Below, piece by piece: positions 44,131-57,400 of a stretch of DNA of 64,000 bases (its first letter is position 1; the number at the start of each line of letters is the position of its first letter). The notes under the pieces were generated by a model that made no database searches, was not told the DNA's origin, and worked only from the letters and a program-made list of their open reading frames with translations. The stretch lies in assembly GCA_025200525.1 (NCBI GenBank), contig CM045758.1:1426001-1490000 (forward strand). Direction: 5' to 3'. Source of the stretch: Camellia lanceoleosa. Taxonomy: Eukaryota > Streptophyta > Magnoliopsida > Ericales > Theaceae. A program made the position numbers and the translations under genes.

Positions 44131-45641
44131 GGATGTGCAAAACATAGAGTGGTTGCTTGAGCCCATGATTTGTCACTCAAGCGGAGAGGCAGAATCTAGA
44201 ATTTCCAGATTGCTTCGCCAAGTGCAGAACTCAATTTCAAAGCTGCAAATCATGGTCTTTTGGGCCAAAAACTTGAGGAAATACTTGTAAATGGATAAAA
44301 CATGGTGAATTCTAAATCATTTCACAAAATTAAGTCGAAAAGCTTTGTCAATTGTTCAAAACTAAACTCAAATCTTTGAAAACATAACATGCATGTGATG
44401 ATTGGCTTCAAGGCTTCCAAAACATGATCATTTGGTATAACATGATAGAAAACAAGATGAATTCTCAAAACAAAGGTAGAATGAACACATGCAATGACCA
44501 ATTCTTTGAAATTTCAACTTAAACTATGATGAACATGAACATACAAGCATGGTATGATCAATATTTCTTCATTCTAGTCCAATACTCATATTAATCTACT
44601 CAACTCATGAATTCATGAATTTGCCAACTCATAAGCAAGACCTAAGGCTTGAATTCTCACCTTAACTTCTCAATCCCTTAAAATTTAGAGGTAATCTTGA
44701 GTAATTCCTTAAGTCTCCAAGCAATGATCTTCTCTACCTCAAGCTTGATCTCAAGTTTTTTAGCCTCTCACTCTCTCTCATGTTTTGGGTCTCAAAGTGC
44801 AAATAAATCAAGAGTTAGATTGGCCTTATATAGGCTTAGTTAGTGGCTTAATTAATTCTAGATTAGGTTAATCAATTGGACATTTATTATTCTAATTTAA
44901 TTGTTCCAAACTGAATTTTAATTAAACCTATCATAAAATTCTAAAAATTCCAACGAACACAAAAACCAAGTCAATTTTATGATCAGATGCCGATAAGGCC
45001 TTCAATTTACAGAATAGAACAAAACTAGAGATAGATATTTCTACACAGAACAGGTAGAAACTCACATAACACATAACACACATAATGAATGCAAAATTTC
45101 ACTTTAATTACTTATTAAGCATTCCTAGTCATGGATTACATGTTAATCAGAGATCGGGATTGTTACAGATGGTCTGATGCTCGATGGTTGCACCATGCTT
45201 GGAATGCCAGAGGGGAAACAATGGAGGCCTTGGTATTTTTCAACCTGATGCTGATATATTGTTGTATGATTTAGGAGGGTTTGGTTGGTTGTTTTGGTAG
45301 TGTGTTTGGGTGGCATTTTATCCTTTTTTTTGGGGGTTTTGGTGCGGTGTCTACTTGTTTTGAATGTTTTGTTTTGTGGTTTCTTTTGTTAGTTTCTCAC
45401 CAATCTTTTTGGCTTGAGTTTACACATGATTGGGTGTTTCTTTTGGTGTCAAGCTAATTGGGATTATTTTTTCTAATCAAAAAATATATTGGTATGTACC
45501 AAGATAGGTTATTTACTAGAATTGTGGGAGTCATTCGTTACTAGCTAGCTAGTAAACTTATAATAATTAATAATTTATAATTACAAAAGTAGTACAGCAG
45601 TTTTTCCTAAATGCCCTTTGGAACCAAGCGGAAACACAGAG

Positions 45642-45679
45642 AGGGGGGGAGGGGTTTGCGTTGGGTTGGGTTGGGGGGG
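45642..45679 (+). other. G-rich, quadruplex-capable tract
   Basis: Runs of GGGGGGG, GGGG, GGG, GGG and GGGGGGG with short spacers. Confidence 0.6.
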
Positions 45680-45840
45680 CACCTTTTAGAAGAAGAGGAA
45701 AAATAGGTACCACCAAATACCAATTTGCTTTTTTCTTATGTATTGTGATAGTCCCACTTACCCCCTATTGTCATTATCAATGAAAAATAAATGACAATGC
45801 TATTCTTACAAATTGTTTTCCAAAACGGACTTTGCTACAT

Positions 45841-45956
45841 CCCCCTAAAAACACTCCCCCTAATCCACCTAATTTCTATATCAAGTAAAAAAAAAAAAAA
45901 GAGGAAATAGTTGCCCAAATTGGAAATTAGGGGCATTAGGGGGAGTGTTTTTAGGG
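45841..45956. mobile_element. Hairpin MITE-like element
   Basis: Arms CCCCCTAAAAACACTCCCCC (45841-45860, continuing TAAT) and the inverted copy at 45934-45956, with a loop of about 70 bases that includes an A15 run. No clear target duplication. Confidence 0.6.
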
Positions 45957-46100
45957 CTCCAAATCATTTTCCTTCCAAAACTTCTAGACGCGACTTGACT
46001 TTATAGTATATATTTTGTTACGGAGTAGATTTCCTTTAGTCTTAGATCGGATTGAGGATATTATTAGGTCTATCGGAGCCCATTACGGGTCTCATTTCAA

Positions 46101-46336
46101 TAATCTAAACCGTTGAATGTGTAGAACTTGTCGAGTACTATACATTTTTAAAAAAATCATGTTGATCGAATATTGATATATATGTGATCACATCAGTTTT
46201 GTATAAAAATTAATGGACGGTGAACAAATTAACGGTTGATAGAAAACTGATTCGATGAGATAGCTATCGATACCCGCTGAACATGATTTTTAACAGATAT
46301 ATAGCACTCGACGAGTTTTACACATTCAACGATTTG
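46101..46336. mobile_element. Foldback repeat, copy 2
   Basis: Left arm aatctaaaccgttgaatgtg (46101-46120) continues tagaacttgtcgagtac. The right arm actcgacgagttttacacat (from 46307) with tcaacgattt is its approximate complement. Same family as 32251-32490. Confidence 0.65.
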
Positions 46337-46804
46337 GTGGAAGCATACATGATACGTTTGAGAAGAAAATGAATTGACTTCAAAATTGATTTAGAGCAGT
46401 TGTTGAATGTCAAAAAAAGAGTCATGGAAAATGAAATATCTATTGTGCTTTTAATAGTAGAATATATCATGTACACATATGGATATGTATAGAATTTTTT
46501 TTCCTGCCAAAGATAAACTATGACTAGACTGTAATGTAACAAACAGTTGAGAAATAGTCAATAGGCAGGCTTAGGGGGTGGATAAGGGAGATTCGACTCT
46601 GTGCTGGTGTTATATCGTATTGTATTCTAGATTTAACCGATGATGGGGAAAAATATAATTTGCGAGTGATTACAAGTATTCTAGATTTATTAAACAAAAA
46701 TAAGTCAAAAAAAATAAAAATAAAACAGGAGATTCTTCTTTTTATAAAAGAAAGAGAGAAACAAACAAACAAATAAACAATTAGGTTCGAACTGTGCTCC
46801 CTTA

Positions 46805-47213
46805 GGCCATCTCCAACGGTGCATCAAACAATGCATCAGATTTGAAATTTAATGAAAAAGTGACTTTTTCAAGCTCCAATGGTTTTATCAATTTGATATC
46901 CAAATGAGAATGGAACAAACATTTCATCAAACTGAGGACAAGCTATGTATTTTAGTATTTCACTGTTCTGGACCGTTGGACGGGGCAACCGGTCAACCCG
47001 CTGGATGTCCAGCCGGTTGACCAACCGATCAACTGGTTCCCTTTCAAATAGGTAGGTTCAAACCGGTCAAAAAGGTTCAAACAGGTTTAAAAAAAAAAAA
47101 AAAAATTAGCCTTGTCGGTCGACCCCTTTCCTTTTGATGCACCAGATTGAGAAAATTATTTATTTTTTTTACTCAAATTTGATGAAAAATTTGATCCATT
47201 GTTAGAGATGTTC
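46805..47213. mobile_element. Tourist-like MITE
   Basis: 409 bp with TIRs GGCCATCTCCAACGGTGCAT and, inverted, GAACATCTCTAACAATGGAT, flanked by TTA (46802-46804, 47214-47216), as expected for PIF/Harbinger-derived elements. It contains 'accggtcaaccc'-type repeats near 46985-47075. Confidence 0.7.
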
Positions 47214-47219
47214 TTAGAG

Positions 47220-49980
47220 GCTCAGAATGGCCACAATAAGGTGAAGCTGGTAGAGAAAAGGGTCGCATCTAGAATCCGGAGATCATTCTCCAGTTGAAAG
47301 ATAAAAGACACCGACTTTTCTTTTCTTCTTCTTTTTCTTTTTCTTTTTCTTTTCTTTTCCTTTTTTTTTTGTTTCTTTTTCTTTTTCTTTTTGTGGGTGT
47401 GTGTGTGGAGTGGAGGGTTCTGGGCAACTTTCCTCCGTTTATCCTGAATTCCGTTAATTTTTAGCACCTTGATGTTACCGATTAAGATTAGTGCACAACA
47501 CACAATGGACCATGCAAACATGTATGATTCACGGTGTTTAAAAAAAAAATTATTGAACCATCGAAGTATGAAAACATTTTAACCAATTAGGCTTAACTTA
47601 ATTGGTCACCATGATTCTAAGGGTAAAATTGACAAATTGAAAATACTAATCAGATGCTATACTTATGGGAAAAATGCTAATCAAATGTTCAACTTATGGA
47701 AAAATTCATAGAAAGTCCCACTACATAGACTTGTTTATGATTTTTTTGTTACCCATAAAGTCTCATTAAGTCAATTTAAAAATAAAAAATAAAAATCAGC
47801 TACATGTTTTGATTGTTTTGCCCTCTTGTTTTGCATGCTAGCACAAACAACATGATAGTACGGTGACATGGTAAATTTATGTTTTTTTTGTATTTTGAAT
47901 TTTGTATTTTAAAATTTTATATTGCTTTTGATAAAAAATAAAAAATTACATGTTTAAAACCTACTAGTTGAGATCTATAAAACGAGATCATTGTTGAATA
48001 TGAAATTGTTTAAAGGAGAAAAAAGTGCGAAAATGGCACATTTGAGTCCTCACAATTTTGAAAATGAAATGTGAAATTTCATACTGTGAGATTTCACACT
48101 TTCAAATATATATATATATATATTGTGGTGGATGCTCACCGTGCTAATATGTACGAACTTGTGCTATGGTATTTCTTTGTAATTCACAGCAAGCCAAATG
48201 TTATGTAAAAATGTAACCCATTCAAATGCTTTACAATTTCAGAAACTATAAATTTTCACACTTTTGAATATGTGTTTTGCGTTGCTCATTTGTCTTGTCT
48301 CGAAACAATATTAGAGTTTGCCTATATGTATTCTTATATATGGCACATGTAGAACAGTCAACAGTGAAGGACTCAAAATGACATTCTACTACGTAAAGGT
48401 AGCCTTGATAAGCAAGTGGGAAATGAAAATGAATGTGGATGGCGCCTCTAACCTCTTTGGATAATCCTGGACCTAGCATAGTGTGCACTACTTTTGCAAA
48501 GCATATTGGGGAAATAAAAAAGAGAGAGTATAAACTCAATAACATTACCAATCTCCAACAATAGACATAGAGATCACGAATGAATGAAAAAAAAAAAAAA
48601 AAAAACATAGATAGGACTTCAGAATCTTTCTAGAAGTGAGAGTGTGAGAATTCGAATACAGTAGCCATTGCTATGAACAAAACAAAAGGAAAACTCATTT
48701 TTGTATATTACATCACCAAAACAAATTAAAGGACGAAAATTAACCATATATTGAACCCCATCCCAAATGGAAACCTAGCCTCATCCACCATTGCAGCCAC
48801 ATAGACCATCGAAACCTTATCTCTTGAGCGAATGATAACTTTTTGTTAGAAACAAAGGATTGCACAAATACAATAATGGCAAAGTTGAGGAGGAAGAGAA
48901 GTGATGAGAGACCATAGATTCTAGACGGCAGACGACAAACAACAAGAAATCATGTTTTGAAGAGAGAATGATCATAACAATCGCCTTTTCACGAAAAAGT
49001 AACACATAGTAAAGAGCTTGATAGAGTTATATATATATATTATGAGATATTTTGATAATTTGATCGGAGGTGTTGGAGATCTAAGGTTATATGAGTACAT
49101 ATAGGATCAAATGATGTATACGTCATTTAGTCTTATCTATGAGACTTGCTTCTAAAAAATTCAAAATTTATCATATAGTAGGGCTTGATTTTGTCATTGA
49201 AATTAATGTGAGAAATTAATTAATGGAATTGAGAATTATATTTTATTATTATTAATATTATTGTTTTGGGTTGGGAAAGATTCTGAAGGGAATGCATCGT
49301 CCTTTTGCACACCTTTTTCAAAATTCTTTATCTCCTGTGAAAAGAACAGAGAAGGCATTGGGATGAGAATAAGCTTCCTAATATGGTATGTAATAGCTTT
49401 GTAGGCAAGCATCCAGTGCTTCTTTTCTTTCCACCTCACATTCATAAAGAAAAGCAAATATACTTGATGTATAGTCTGTCTCTGTGTGTGTGTCTCTATT
49501 CTATAGTATAGCCAAAGGTTGGTTGGGTCCCGTTGCCATTGTCACATGCATCCAGTAGGAATCACTATAGTTGGGACCCTCTCTACATGAATTTTTTCGT
49601 ACCAAATCCTCTCACGATATTTATGATTATTTAATAGTTTAAAATACTAACAAAAAAATATATATAGCTTAGAAAATTTATGTCGTGTTTGATTTTTTTT
49701 ATTTTATTTGTCAAGTTAATTTTTTGTTTTAAGAAGTAGCAATTTTAGTTGATTTTTTACGAAAAATCATACAAAAAAATAAAAAGAATAGCTGACTTTT
49801 TTATAGTGCATTTTGACAAAGTACTTCTCAAAACACCCTATAATTTCTATGAATCATCTCTTTGGGATTTTTTTGTTTAAATTAGTTAAACAGTAAAAAA
49901 AATTTATTGTCACAAAAAATTACTTATATATTAAAAACATAATAATAGCTTTTCACGCACATCTGGAAAACTCTATTCAT
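47220..49980. other. Gene-free interval
   Basis: AT-rich with a pyrimidine-rich tract (47315-47395), TA runs (48109-48122) and A tracts. Short ORFs are low-complexity or unsupported; no gene recognised. Confidence 0.5.
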
Positions 49981-49986
49981 ACATAC

Positions 49987-50092
49987 ACTACAAAAAAAAA
50001 AAAAAAAAAGAAAAAGAAAAAAAAGAAGCTGTTTTAGCGACCTTTTGTTTGTCACCAAAAGTGTAATTTTGGTTGTTGAAAGTATCTGCGAC
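49987..50092. other. Fragment resembling a CACTA element end
   Basis: CACTACAAAAAA at 49987 is followed by 'gctgttttagcgaccttttg' and 'gtcaccaaaa', the wording of CACTA termini and subterminal repeats. It is cut at 50093 by the LTR of the gypsy element; the other half would lie beyond the window. Confidence 0.4.
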
Positions 50093-50853
50093 TGTTGGCT
50101 ACATATTTTATATAAGCCAATTACAATTCAACGTGTGGCAGAATAAGGGTAATACAGGAAGACTATTCAAGTCTTCAATCATAATCGTACACGTTGCAGT
50201 TAGTATTGGTTATTACGAGATTTGAGTAGCATTGGATCAGCAAAGAGATGCAAAGTGATGTGGTTTCAACAGTTACTCACATTCAAATTCAAAATTAGGA
50301 GGGAAGCCTAACTGCAAGTGATGGCATAGTGGAGCTAATTATAAGGCACCATGATCAACGATCATGGAGGAGCAGCTCGACGGTTGGAAATGCAGTTCGA
50401 TGGTCATCCTTGAGAAGTATAAATAGCAGAGAAGGCCCCAAAAAAAAGGCCCAGACTCAGATTCAAAAAATCAGTCTTATTCTACTTTATTTCCTTTCCA
50501 GTTTTACATTTCCTGTTCTTTACATTTCTGCACTTTAAAATTCCTGCACTGCACTTCATTCATAGGAGTAGTTTCAAGTAGATTGTTGTTGTAAACCTCT
50601 ACGAGGCTGAGTTTGGATCATTGTAAGTTTTTTTCATTTTAATGAAATGCTTCAATTGTTCTTCATTTAATTGTTGTTTCGCTTAATTCTTCTAAATCAA
50701 GCCACCAGTAAAAGTCCTCTTCATTGAGGCTAAAAGAACTAAAACACAATCGTCTGATAATTGGTTGGCAATTAATTTTCTGTAAGGATTGATTGGTCCT
50801 TACTGGCACGCTCGCAATTACAAAAATAACCTTCGAAAGCCAAAAAGCCAACA
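50093..50853 (+). repeat. 5' LTR of the Tat/Ogre-like element
   Basis: 761 bp with perfect 7-bp terminal inverted repeats (TGTTGGC/GCCAACA). TATAAATA at 50419-50426 is the probable promoter. Confidence 0.8.
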
Positions 50854-50887
50854 TATATTTTTGGCACGCCCAGTGGGACTAATTAAA

Positions 50888-53800
50888 ATGGCTAGACGTA
50901 GGAGACAAGGAGAAAATGAACGCTTGGAAGAAGGCGTGGAAGGAGAGGTAGAAATACCTAATCTAGAGGATAATGTGACAGCACATCCTGTGGAGACACC
51001 TATTTTATCAGAACCTATGGTCGAACAGACCAGCACTTCGGAACAAGTACTACATGTTCAGAATATTGGACGAGGCCAAGGAATTGAACCATCCACTGTT
51101 CCATCTACTCAGCCAATGAATCCATGGGGTGGCCTAGTAGATGCCATGGGACAACAGTTAATGAACACAATGGCAATGTGGGCAACATCCTTTTTGGATC
51201 GAATGAATACCTACCAACCAACAAACACAAGACATACGGAAGATATTCCAAATGTCCCTTTGCGAAGATTGGCTAGAGATAAACAGCCTATGCAAACCAA
51301 TGGACATTTTAATGGTCAAATTAGCAATCAAAACTATGAAAGACCATTACCTCAGTCATGGTATGAACCTATTTCGAGGCCTATGGCAGGTCAAAATGTA
51401 TCAGTATTTAATAGTGAAGCCATGCAAGTCGGCGGATCTGGCCCAGTACAAGAAAATGGCATAAGAATGGTCCCAAATCCCATATTCGAAGCCATACTTG
51501 GTACGAGGGGGTTCACTAATCCCTTGTTTGAATTTATACCTGGGGGGTTGGAAGGTTTTCCTACAAATGGAAGAGACACAACACCAGTTTCAGCACCTTT
51601 CGTAGGACAGGCTCAAAGGGGTTACCCACACCCCCACAGTAACCGACACCACCGGGATAACCAGTCCCAAATATACCACCTTATGGACCAAGAGGACCCC
51701 AGGCACAAGGTTGTCCACCAAACCCTGTGTTTGTCCCTCCAGTAGTGGTTCAACAAGTACAAAATATGGTCCCTAGGGACCAAATTGCTGATATTGTTAG
51801 AGAGATGTGTGGACCGATGGGTCGAGGGATCCAGACTCTTGTGTACAGGAAATTGTACCCAGAATGGGTATATAGGGTACATGAATACCCAAGAGGTTTC
51901 AGGATATCAGATTTTGCCCTTTTTTATGGGAATTGAAACCAGTCAATAGTGGAGCATATTGTTAGGTTTGCTGCTCAATGCGGTGAATTTACTAATAATG
52001 ATTATATGAAGTTAAGATTATTTCCAAATTCTCTAACTGGGGGAGCATTTGTATGGTATATTAACCTTACACCTGGCTCTATCCAAACTTGGCAACAAAT
52101 GGAAGAGGCATTTCATGCCCAATTCTTCCAATCGGAGCTAGAGGTTTCCATGGCAGACGTGGCAAGATTGAGTCAAAGGCTTGATGAGAAGGCTACTCAG
52201 TTTATTGCTAGATTTAAAAGAGCACGAAACAAATGTAGGGTCATCCTACCAGAGCCAGAATTCATGAGATTGGCTCAAAATGGCTTAGAGTTTAGGCTTC
52301 GAAAGAAGTTTGACTCAACTGAGTTCAGAGACTTAGCGGAACTAACTTATAAGGTGTCTAGGTATAAAGCATTACTAGAGGAAGAACAAGATAAAGATAA
52401 TGCATCGTACAAGACATATTATAGAGATCCTAATTATAAGATCGATGCAGTAGAGATTGTGGGGAAGCAACCTGTGATCTGTGAAGCATTAATTCATAAG
52501 GATACAACAATTGACCAACAGTTTAAAAAGAAAGACTTTTATAGGAAATACTCTTCGATTTAATTAAGACAGATGACATTTTTGATCATTTGCTTGCGGC
52601 CAACTTCCTTAAGTTACCAAAAGGAGTCAAAATTCCATCTCCAGATGAACTTAAACGAAAACTATATTGTAAATGGTATAATTCTTGGTCTCACTCGACT
52701 AAAAACTGTATTGTTTTTCGAGACAGGATCCAAGAACAAATTCGGAAAGGAAGTTTGAAATTCCCAGCCAAAGCAGAAAAGGCCATGGGGATCGACAGTA
52801 ATCCATTTCTAGAAATTGGAGAGGTGGCAGCCAATGTCATTATGCCAGACTTCCAGAACTTGTCCTTAAAAGAATTGGAAGAAGTCAATGTGCAGATGCA
52901 TGTTGCCAACCAGACAACTATCAAGAAAGACACTGGAAATCTACCTGGTATTGGACAAGGTTTCTCACACCAAAGGGAAGACTCTGATGAAGAAGCACTG
53001 GATGACGACTCTTTAGAGGCAGCTGTAATGCAAAGGATGTGTCCCAGGTGCAGACTGAGCTATAAGTGGTTGAAAGGGCTTCCAATTGATGGGAATCAAT
53101 ATTACAGGGATGTGCAGAGACGTCCTAAACCAACCAATGCTTATAACAAAAGGCCATATCCAACTAGTAGTAGGCAACAACCATTAATGGTTGAGCCAAT
53201 AGCCGATAGAATGCATTCTAAAGGCAAGAGACCTTTATATGGGTCCAGGCCACCTAATTATTACAAAATGGAGAGAAGCCATTCTGAAAGGAGATTGGAG
53301 AAGGGTTCAGTTTATGGGATCAAAGTTAGAGATTGGCCCCCTAGACCAGCCTCACGCAGGACAGAAAGTGGCCACCTTCATCAAAGGCCTGAGTTAGGCC
53401 CAAAACATGAAGTCACAACCAAGCAGTGGCCTTCATAGCCAGCTCCAAAGATGGCTTCGAAGGAAGAAATGAACAGTTCAACATCTGGGTCAGTAAGTTC
53501 ATGGGTACTTGGAGTTCCGGATTGGTTTGTCATGCAGAACAAACCTAGGGAGGTATCTACCCAAAGAGATGTTGTTGGAAACCAAGGTAGGATGGTCAAA
53601 CCTCCTTTGGTGGCCCCAAACAATTGTGTATTACTTAAACACCCAAAAACAAAGGAACTAGATATGGTTCCAGTAATTTTGAGATCACAAATGAGAAAGA
53701 TTTAGCGTAGGTACACTCAGTACCAGAAAGAGCTGAAAGAAAGTGGAGAGAGCTCTTCATTGGTCCAGACAGAAGGAAAGAAGAATCCAAAGTTAGACCA

Positions 53801-54452
53801 TACTTCAAAACCAACTCTACAAGGCAAAATGGACTGCAGTAGAGAACAATTGGCCAAAGTTCACTCTGAACTAAAAGCCAGAGAGAAGTCCAATTTAGCA
53901 GGATTGGAGAAGGCTTTGATGGAGAGTGATAGCGAGACAGAAGAAGAAGTTGGCCTAGGCCAAAAGAAAGGAATGGTTGAGGAAGAAATGTTCGAAGCCT
54001 TCATGGCTGAACAAATATTTTTGGTTGAAAAGCTAGTCGGAAAAGGCCATTCGAAGGAGTTTGTTAGTAATGAGGTGCCAGAATACAGCATGGAAGATGC
54101 TTCCGAAGTAACTGAACAAGGTGGCCAAGAGGAGAAACAGGCACAGCCGGCCATCCAATTTGGCTCAGTATCAGTGAATATGGTACACATACTACCGCAT
54201 GAATTCCAAGCTGGAGATGAGAACCAAGAGGGGCAAGAAATTGACCCAATTCCAGTCTCTAGTGAAGACTCACAAGTGAGTATGGTGCAAGATGAATCCG
54301 GAATGGCTACCCCAATGGAAACTGAATATGAGAGTGAAGAAGAGGTGAGTATTAACCTCTCATATCTTTTTGAGTATCCCTCAAACTCTATGACACAGCC
54401 TGCCAAGCCTTTGTATATCAAGGCCTTCTTTGATGAGATACAATTGAACTGA
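50888..54452 (+). pseudogene. gag region of the Tat/Ogre-like element
   Basis: ATG 50888 (MARRRRQGENERLEEG) opens a gag-like frame 27 bases after the primer site begins. The conserved retrotransposon gag core is at 51949-52400 (FAAQCGEFTNNDYMKLRLFP, GGAFVWY, WQQMEEAFHAQFF, LAQNGLEFRLRKKF). A short zinc-knuckle-like CKWY..W.HSTKNC segment follows near 52665-52710, then a long acidic tail (TEEEVGLGQ, EEKQAQPAIQFG, YESEEEVS) to 54452. The frame changes near 51700 and 52565, and stops occur at 51934, 53436 and 53703. The last three pieces (52590 onward) share one frame. Confidence 0.82.
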
Positions 54453-54455
54453 GTC

Positions 54456-57400
54456 TTGGTGGATAATGGGGCAGCGGTGAACTTACTACCGACATCTTCC
54501 TTGAAGAAACTAGGGAAAAGGAACCCCAGGTTAATCCCAACCAGCACAACCATTGCCGGCTTCGCTGGAGACAAACAGATGGCTCAGGGAATTCTGCCTA
54601 TCAACCTGAGTGTGGGAACCAGGGACTGCATGACGGCATTCTTCGTTATCGACAGCAATGCTAAGTACAATGCTTTACTTGGCAGAGATTAGATCTATAC
54701 TAACAAATGTGTGCCTTCCTCTTTGCATCAGAAAATAATGATGGCCTTGGGCAATGGAGAGATAGAGGAAATTGATGCAGATCCTCAACCCTTCATAGCC
54801 TGTGCAGACTTCGCAGAGGCCAAATTCTATATTGAGGGAGTGACACCACTCAGTATACTGAGGAAACCTGATGGCTCAGCCGAAGTGACGGCTGATGAGG
54901 AAGTGACACACCTGAAGCACTTAGTCTAGGAAAGTGCTGATGAAGAGGTTGTCGTTAAGGATGACAATGATGCCTAGTTGTAGGCAAAGAGATGAAGCAC
55001 AAGAAGCCAAGTCTTTGGCTCTAATTAAGTTTTCAATATTGGATGTAAAATCAATAGTCTAGAAAGTGCAAGAGCAAGAGAAAGAAGCCATGATAATTAG
55101 CTGCAAGCAGGAGCAGCAACAGGCCAGAGTTTTGGCCCTTGATAAATACTGTGCATTGGACATTGAAACAAAAGTCCAGGAGATACAGGAAGAAGAAGCC
55201 TTATGGACATAATTTGTCTATGAAGAGGAGAGTAAAGATGTTGAATTAAGGAACCTGGGAGCAAAACAAAGCAAGAAGATTGCTTCGAAGGCAGAAGAAA
55301 TCAAAGAAGAAGCTTCAGTAAGTTCTCAGACACAAGACCCCTTAGAAGAAGTAAATTTAGGGGAAGGTTCTATACAACAGCCCACCTATATAAGTGCTTG
55401 TTTGAATGCTCTGGACAAGGACTAGTTGTTGGTTGTTCTGAAGAAATATAAAGATTGTTTTGCATGGTCTTATAATGGACTACCAGGATTGGATAGGTCA
55501 TTAGTGGAACATAGGCTCCCTATGAGGCCTAATTTCAAGCCATACAAGCAAAAACCAAGAATGAGTCCAGAAATGATTTACAAAGTTAAGGAGGAAATTC
55601 TTAGACTACTCAAGGCAGGCTTTATTAGGATAGCCAGGTATGTTGAATGGTTATCCAATATTGTGCCTGTAGTTAAGAAGAATGGTAAAATGAGGGTATG
55701 CATTGATTTCAGAAACTTAAATCTAGCAACTCCAAAAGATGAGTATCCTATGCCTATAGTAGATTTGTTGGTAGACAGTTCAGCAGGGCATCAAATTTTA
55801 TCAATGATGGATGGGCACTCTGGTTATAACCAAATTTGCATTGCAAAGGAGGATGTCCACAAGACGGCATTCAGATGTCTTGGAAATATTGGCACATTCG
55901 AATGGGTTAAAATGCCATTTGGTCTGAAGAATGCTGGGGCTACATATCAGAGGGCTATGAACACTATCTTTCATGACCTCATTGGAGGGTATTTAGAGTG
56001 TTATATTGATGACATTGTAGTTAAATCCCAATCCATGGAGGAGCATCTGTTTCACTTAGAAGCAGCTTTTGAAAGAATGAGAAAGTTCAAGTTGAAACTC
56101 AATCCTCTTAAGTGTGCTTTTGGCGTATCATCTGGAAACTTCTTGGGCTATGTAGTACACAAGAAAGGAATACAGATTGACCAGAATAAAGCCAAAGCCA
56201 TCATTGAAGCCAGACCTCCATCAAGTAAGAAAGAATTACAAAAGTTTATTGGACAGGTTAATTTTCTTTGAAGATTCATTTCTAACACTGCAGGGAAAAC
56301 TAAAGTATTTTCTTCTTTGTTAAGGCTAAACGATGAAGAGGAATTTGTGTGGACAGCAGAGCATCAAATTGCTTTCGAAGGAATCAAAGCCTACTTGGCC
56401 AACCCTCCAGTGCTGAAGCCACCAAAGGGTGATAAGCCCTTGAAGTTGTACATAGCTGCAGTAGAGGATTCATTGGGAGCTTTCTTAGCCCAAGACAATG
56501 AAGAAGGCAAGGAGCAAGCTGTTTATTACCTTAGTAGGTTTCTAAATTCTTGTGAATGTAAATGCTCAGCTGTTGAAAAGCTGTGCCTTGCATTGTATTT
56601 TGCTGCAATGAAATTAAGATATTATCTTTTGCCTACAACTGTCTTGGTAATTGCAACCACAGATTTAGTTAAGTATATGTTATCTAGACCTATGTTGAGG
56701 GGAAGAATTGGCAAATGGATACTAGCCTTATCAGAATTTCATTTAGAATATGTTCCCCAAAAGGCAGTAAAAGAACAAGTTTTAGCTAATTTTTTGGTAG
56801 ACCATCCATCTCAAATAGAAAGCCAAGAGATAATGGAACTGGGTATGGCTAGTGTTGAACCATGGCAGATGTGGTTCGATGGATCAAAAGCCAATGGTCT
56901 AATTAGAATTAGTGTGGTAATTAAGTCACCACAAGGAATAGAAACCACGCATGGTTTCAGGGTGGATGAAATTACTTGCTCCAATAATCAAGCTGAATAT
57001 GAAGCCTTAATAATGGGACTGGAAATTCTTATTGGATTACAAGTTCATGCAGTTGACATATTTGGAGATTCTCAATTGGTGGTTAACCAAGTGAACGAGA
57101 TTTTCAAATGTCAAAGTATAAGCATGTTGCCATAATATGTTGTTGCATTACATCTGCTTTCTCAATTTCAAATAGCAAATGTAACTCATGTCCCAAGATT
57201 CTTGAATAATAGAGCTAATGATGGGGCTCAGAAAGCTTCGAATTTCAAGAGAAAGGATAATGCTCAAAGGGACATAACCCAAACAACATATCAGAAATTA
57301 ATACCACCCTTAAATAAAAGGAATGTGGTCCTGGAAGTCAATCATAATGACTTACAAGAACAAGATTGGAGGCATCCAATAATGCAATATCTGGCTGGCC

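Larger units (their letters stand above)
42683..45167. mobile_element. 2.5-kb solo LTR inserted in the LINE
   Basis: Starts TGTCACAACCC and ends GATTGTTACA, with LINE sequence on both sides and flanks GGTGG (42678-42682) and GATGG (45168-45172) as a near-identical 5-bp duplication. No coding capacity, primer site or second LTR. It contains two internal arrays: about 42-bp units with 'acggtattRttaccc' at 43343-43505, and GCTCGAGC palindromes at 43886-44130. Its length suggests a gypsy element with large LTRs, but this is inference. Confidence 0.75.
40260..45480 (+). mobile_element. 5'-truncated LINE (L1-type), split by a solo LTR
   Basis: The + strand begins mid-RT: LIDFRPIGLIGSIYKILSKV, VLANRIKQVIPKVVSEV, ERNILDGALIVDEVVEGWKK. 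The longest open stretch is 40740-41363 with LQFADDIIIF (the catalytic FADD), GLKINFHKSSVCGVGVSE, YLGLPL, SLGGRITLIKAILSSLPVYY and KLHMVKWEEV, followed by a zinc-finger-like C-terminal region to about 42630. The missing 5' part fits LINE target-primed truncation. LINE-like sequence resumes at 45173 after the inserted LTR. Several stops: not functional. The 3' limit is approximate. Confidence 0.88.
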
